From the NCBI RefSeq assembly GCF_001854405.1, contig NZ_CP017718.1, positions 2,542,001-2,606,000 of the forward strand: DNA of 64,000 nt, read 5' to 3'. The notes beneath the pieces are model-generated. The model did not search any database, had not been told where the DNA came from, and saw nothing but the letters and a program-made list of their open reading frames with translations. This document shows positions 63,010 through 64,000 of this stretch, piece after piece. Source of the stretch: Hyphomonas sp. Mor2. Its GTDB lineage: Bacteria; Pseudomonadota; Alphaproteobacteria; Caulobacterales; Hyphomonadaceae. A program made the position numbers and the translations under genes. Positions within the stretch are counted from its first letter, which is position 1. Each line of letters begins with the position of its first letter.

Positions 63010-63738
63010 ATGACCGCGACCAAGACCAAAACGAACCGCAAACGCGCGCCGCGCACCTTCGGCAAGGAAAAGGCGGCAGAGCTCTATGCCGAACTCGCCA
63101 AGGTGCGTCCGGATCCGAAGACGGAGCTCGACTTCGTCAATCCCTACACGCTGGTCGTCGCCGTGGCGCTGTCGGCCCAGGCCACGGATGTCGGCGTCAA
63201 CAAGGCGACCAAGGAGCTGTTTAAGATTGCAGACACGCCGGAGAAAATGCTGGCCCTCGGCCTCGAAGGCGTCGAGCAACACGTCAAGACGATCGGCCTG
63301 TGGCGCAACAAGGCCAAGAATGTCATCGCACTCAGCCAGATGATCCTGAACGATTTCGGCGGCGAGGTGCCGCGGACTCGCGAGGAACTTGTTCGCTTGC
63401 CTGGCGTCGGGCGCAAGACCGCGAATGTCGTCCTGAACGAGGCGTTCGGGCAGCCGACCATCGCCGTCGACACACATATTTTCCGCGTCTCAAACCGCAC
63501 CGGTCTCGCGCCTGGCAAGGATCCGGACCAGGTCGAGGCAGGCCTGGAACGCACCACACCGGATGAATACAAACTCGGCGCGCATCATTGGCTAATCCTG
63601 CATGGCCGCTACACCTGCGTCGCCCGCAAGCCGAAATGCTGGGACTGTTCAATCCGTCACTTGTGTAAGTTCAAGGACAAGACCCCGGACCCGGCCAAGA
63701 CGTCGTCACTGGGACCGAATAAAAGAAACCATGTCTAA
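63010..63738 (+). CDS. nth: Endonuclease III
   Basis: A 242-residue DNA glycosylase/AP lyase that removes oxidised pyrimidines. The helix-hairpin-helix LPGVGRKTANVV supplies the catalytic Lys and AVDTHIFRVSNR the catalytic Asp. The C-terminal C-x6-C-x2-C-x5-C set for the 4Fe-4S cluster is in CVARKPKCWDCSIRHLC. A basic N-terminal extension of about 15 residues and a polar tail lie outside the usual core. It diverges from the DUF2244 gene across about 100 bp. Confidence 0.97.
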   Translation: MTATKTKTNRKRAPRTFGKEKAAELYAELAKVRPDPKTELDFVNPYTLVVAVALSAQATDVGVNKATKELFKIADTPEKMLALGLEGVEQHVKTIGLWRNKAKNVIALSQMILNDFGGEVPRTREELVRLPGVGRKTANVVLNEAFGQPTIAVDTHIFRVSNRTGLAPGKDPDQVEAGLERTTPDEYKLGAHHWLILHGRYTCVARKPKCWDCSIRHLCKFKDKTPDPAKTSSLGPNKRNHV

Positions 63739-63807
63739 AATACAACTCACTCGAATCGCAATAAAGTAGGAGCGTCAGTCTTTTAATACAGAGCGCGAAC
63801 CAATAAA

Positions 63808-64000
63808 ATGGAAAATGATCCCCCGCTTGCGAATTTGAGTGCATTGGAATGGTTGTATCATTTTCAATCGCTAGTAGCTGACGTACTAGCTCTGATCGCA
63901 GCGATTGTAACGATTTGGTTCCTTCATCAGCAGTCGTTGAATACGCTAAAACGAGATCATAATGCTGGCCGCGCAAATCTACCTTTAGCACTTAGTTCAT
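63808..64000 (+). CDS. Hypothetical membrane protein, 5' part only
   Basis: An open frame from the ATG at 63808 to the window end, 64 codons with no stop. It begins MENDPPLANLSALEWLYHFQ and has one probable membrane helix (LVADVLALIAAIVTIWFL) followed by a polar stretch. I do not recognise it. The base composition from about 63740 on is visibly more AT-rich than in the preceding genes, which may mark the edge of a transferred segment. No strong ribosome site is seen. Confidence 0.5.
   Translation, partial: MENDPPLANLSALEWLYHFQSLVADVLALIAAIVTIWFLHQQSLNTLKRDHNAGRANLPLALSS

Overview
The window is chromosomal DNA from an alphaproteobacterium. The gene content (ExoA/ExoY-like polysaccharide genes, a complex I NDUFA9-type gene, purE-purK, DUF2244, DUF465, a CYP153-type P450, several sulfotransferases) and the moderately high GC with short intergenic gaps suggest a marine member of the Caulobacterales/Maricaulales/Hyphomonadaceae group. 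That placement is inference from recognised families. All genes look intact apart from the two cut by the window ends. I found no tRNA, rRNA, insertion sequence or CRISPR array.

Region A (1-9.8 kb, minus strand) is a compact natural-product operon: a family 2 glycosyltransferase, an Sfp-type phosphopantetheinyl transferase, an unusual single-module NRPS and a type I polyketide synthase that runs off the left edge. The NRPS reads formyltransferase, half condensation domain, adenylation domain split by a luciferase-like monooxygenase, methyltransferase, carrier protein.

Region B (10-31 kb) is an exopolysaccharide locus. It has six glycosyltransferases, a PAPS sulfotransferase, a Wzc-type tyrosine autokinase, a GH16 lipoprotein with an altered active site, a phosphatase coupled to a Wza-type export lipoprotein, an outer-membrane barrel, a Wzy/ligase-type membrane protein, an ExoY-type initiating sugar transferase and a ParA-like ATPase. 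Two genes without an evident polysaccharide role (NDUFA9-like and a small hypothetical) sit inside it. The parts are enough for a Wzx/Wzy-type pathway making a sulfated, probably succinoglycan-like polymer, although no Wzx flippase is visible here.

Region C (31-54 kb) is mainly housekeeping and signalling: RluD-like pseudouridine synthase, PhoD phosphatase, SDRs, MscS channel, pirin, nitrilase, tyrosine phosphatase, AMP nucleosidase, PurK/PurE, a diguanylate cyclase and a DUF465 protein. It also holds a BlaI repressor paired with an M56 membrane peptidase whose periplasmic part is a DUF2807-like repeat domain, with two tandem BlaI-type operators upstream.

Two polyprenyl-phosphate glycosylation cassettes lie in region C, and a third in region D (54-64 kb). 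Each has a DPM1/GtrB-like transferase beside a polytopic GT-C-like protein, and one also has GtrA. Region D further carries an arylsulfotransferase-like beta-propeller, a tiny membrane protein and a membrane-anchored sulfotransferase in a row, then a CYP153-type P450 with two identical inverted-repeat operators, DUF2244, endonuclease III and the start of an AT-richer hypothetical gene.
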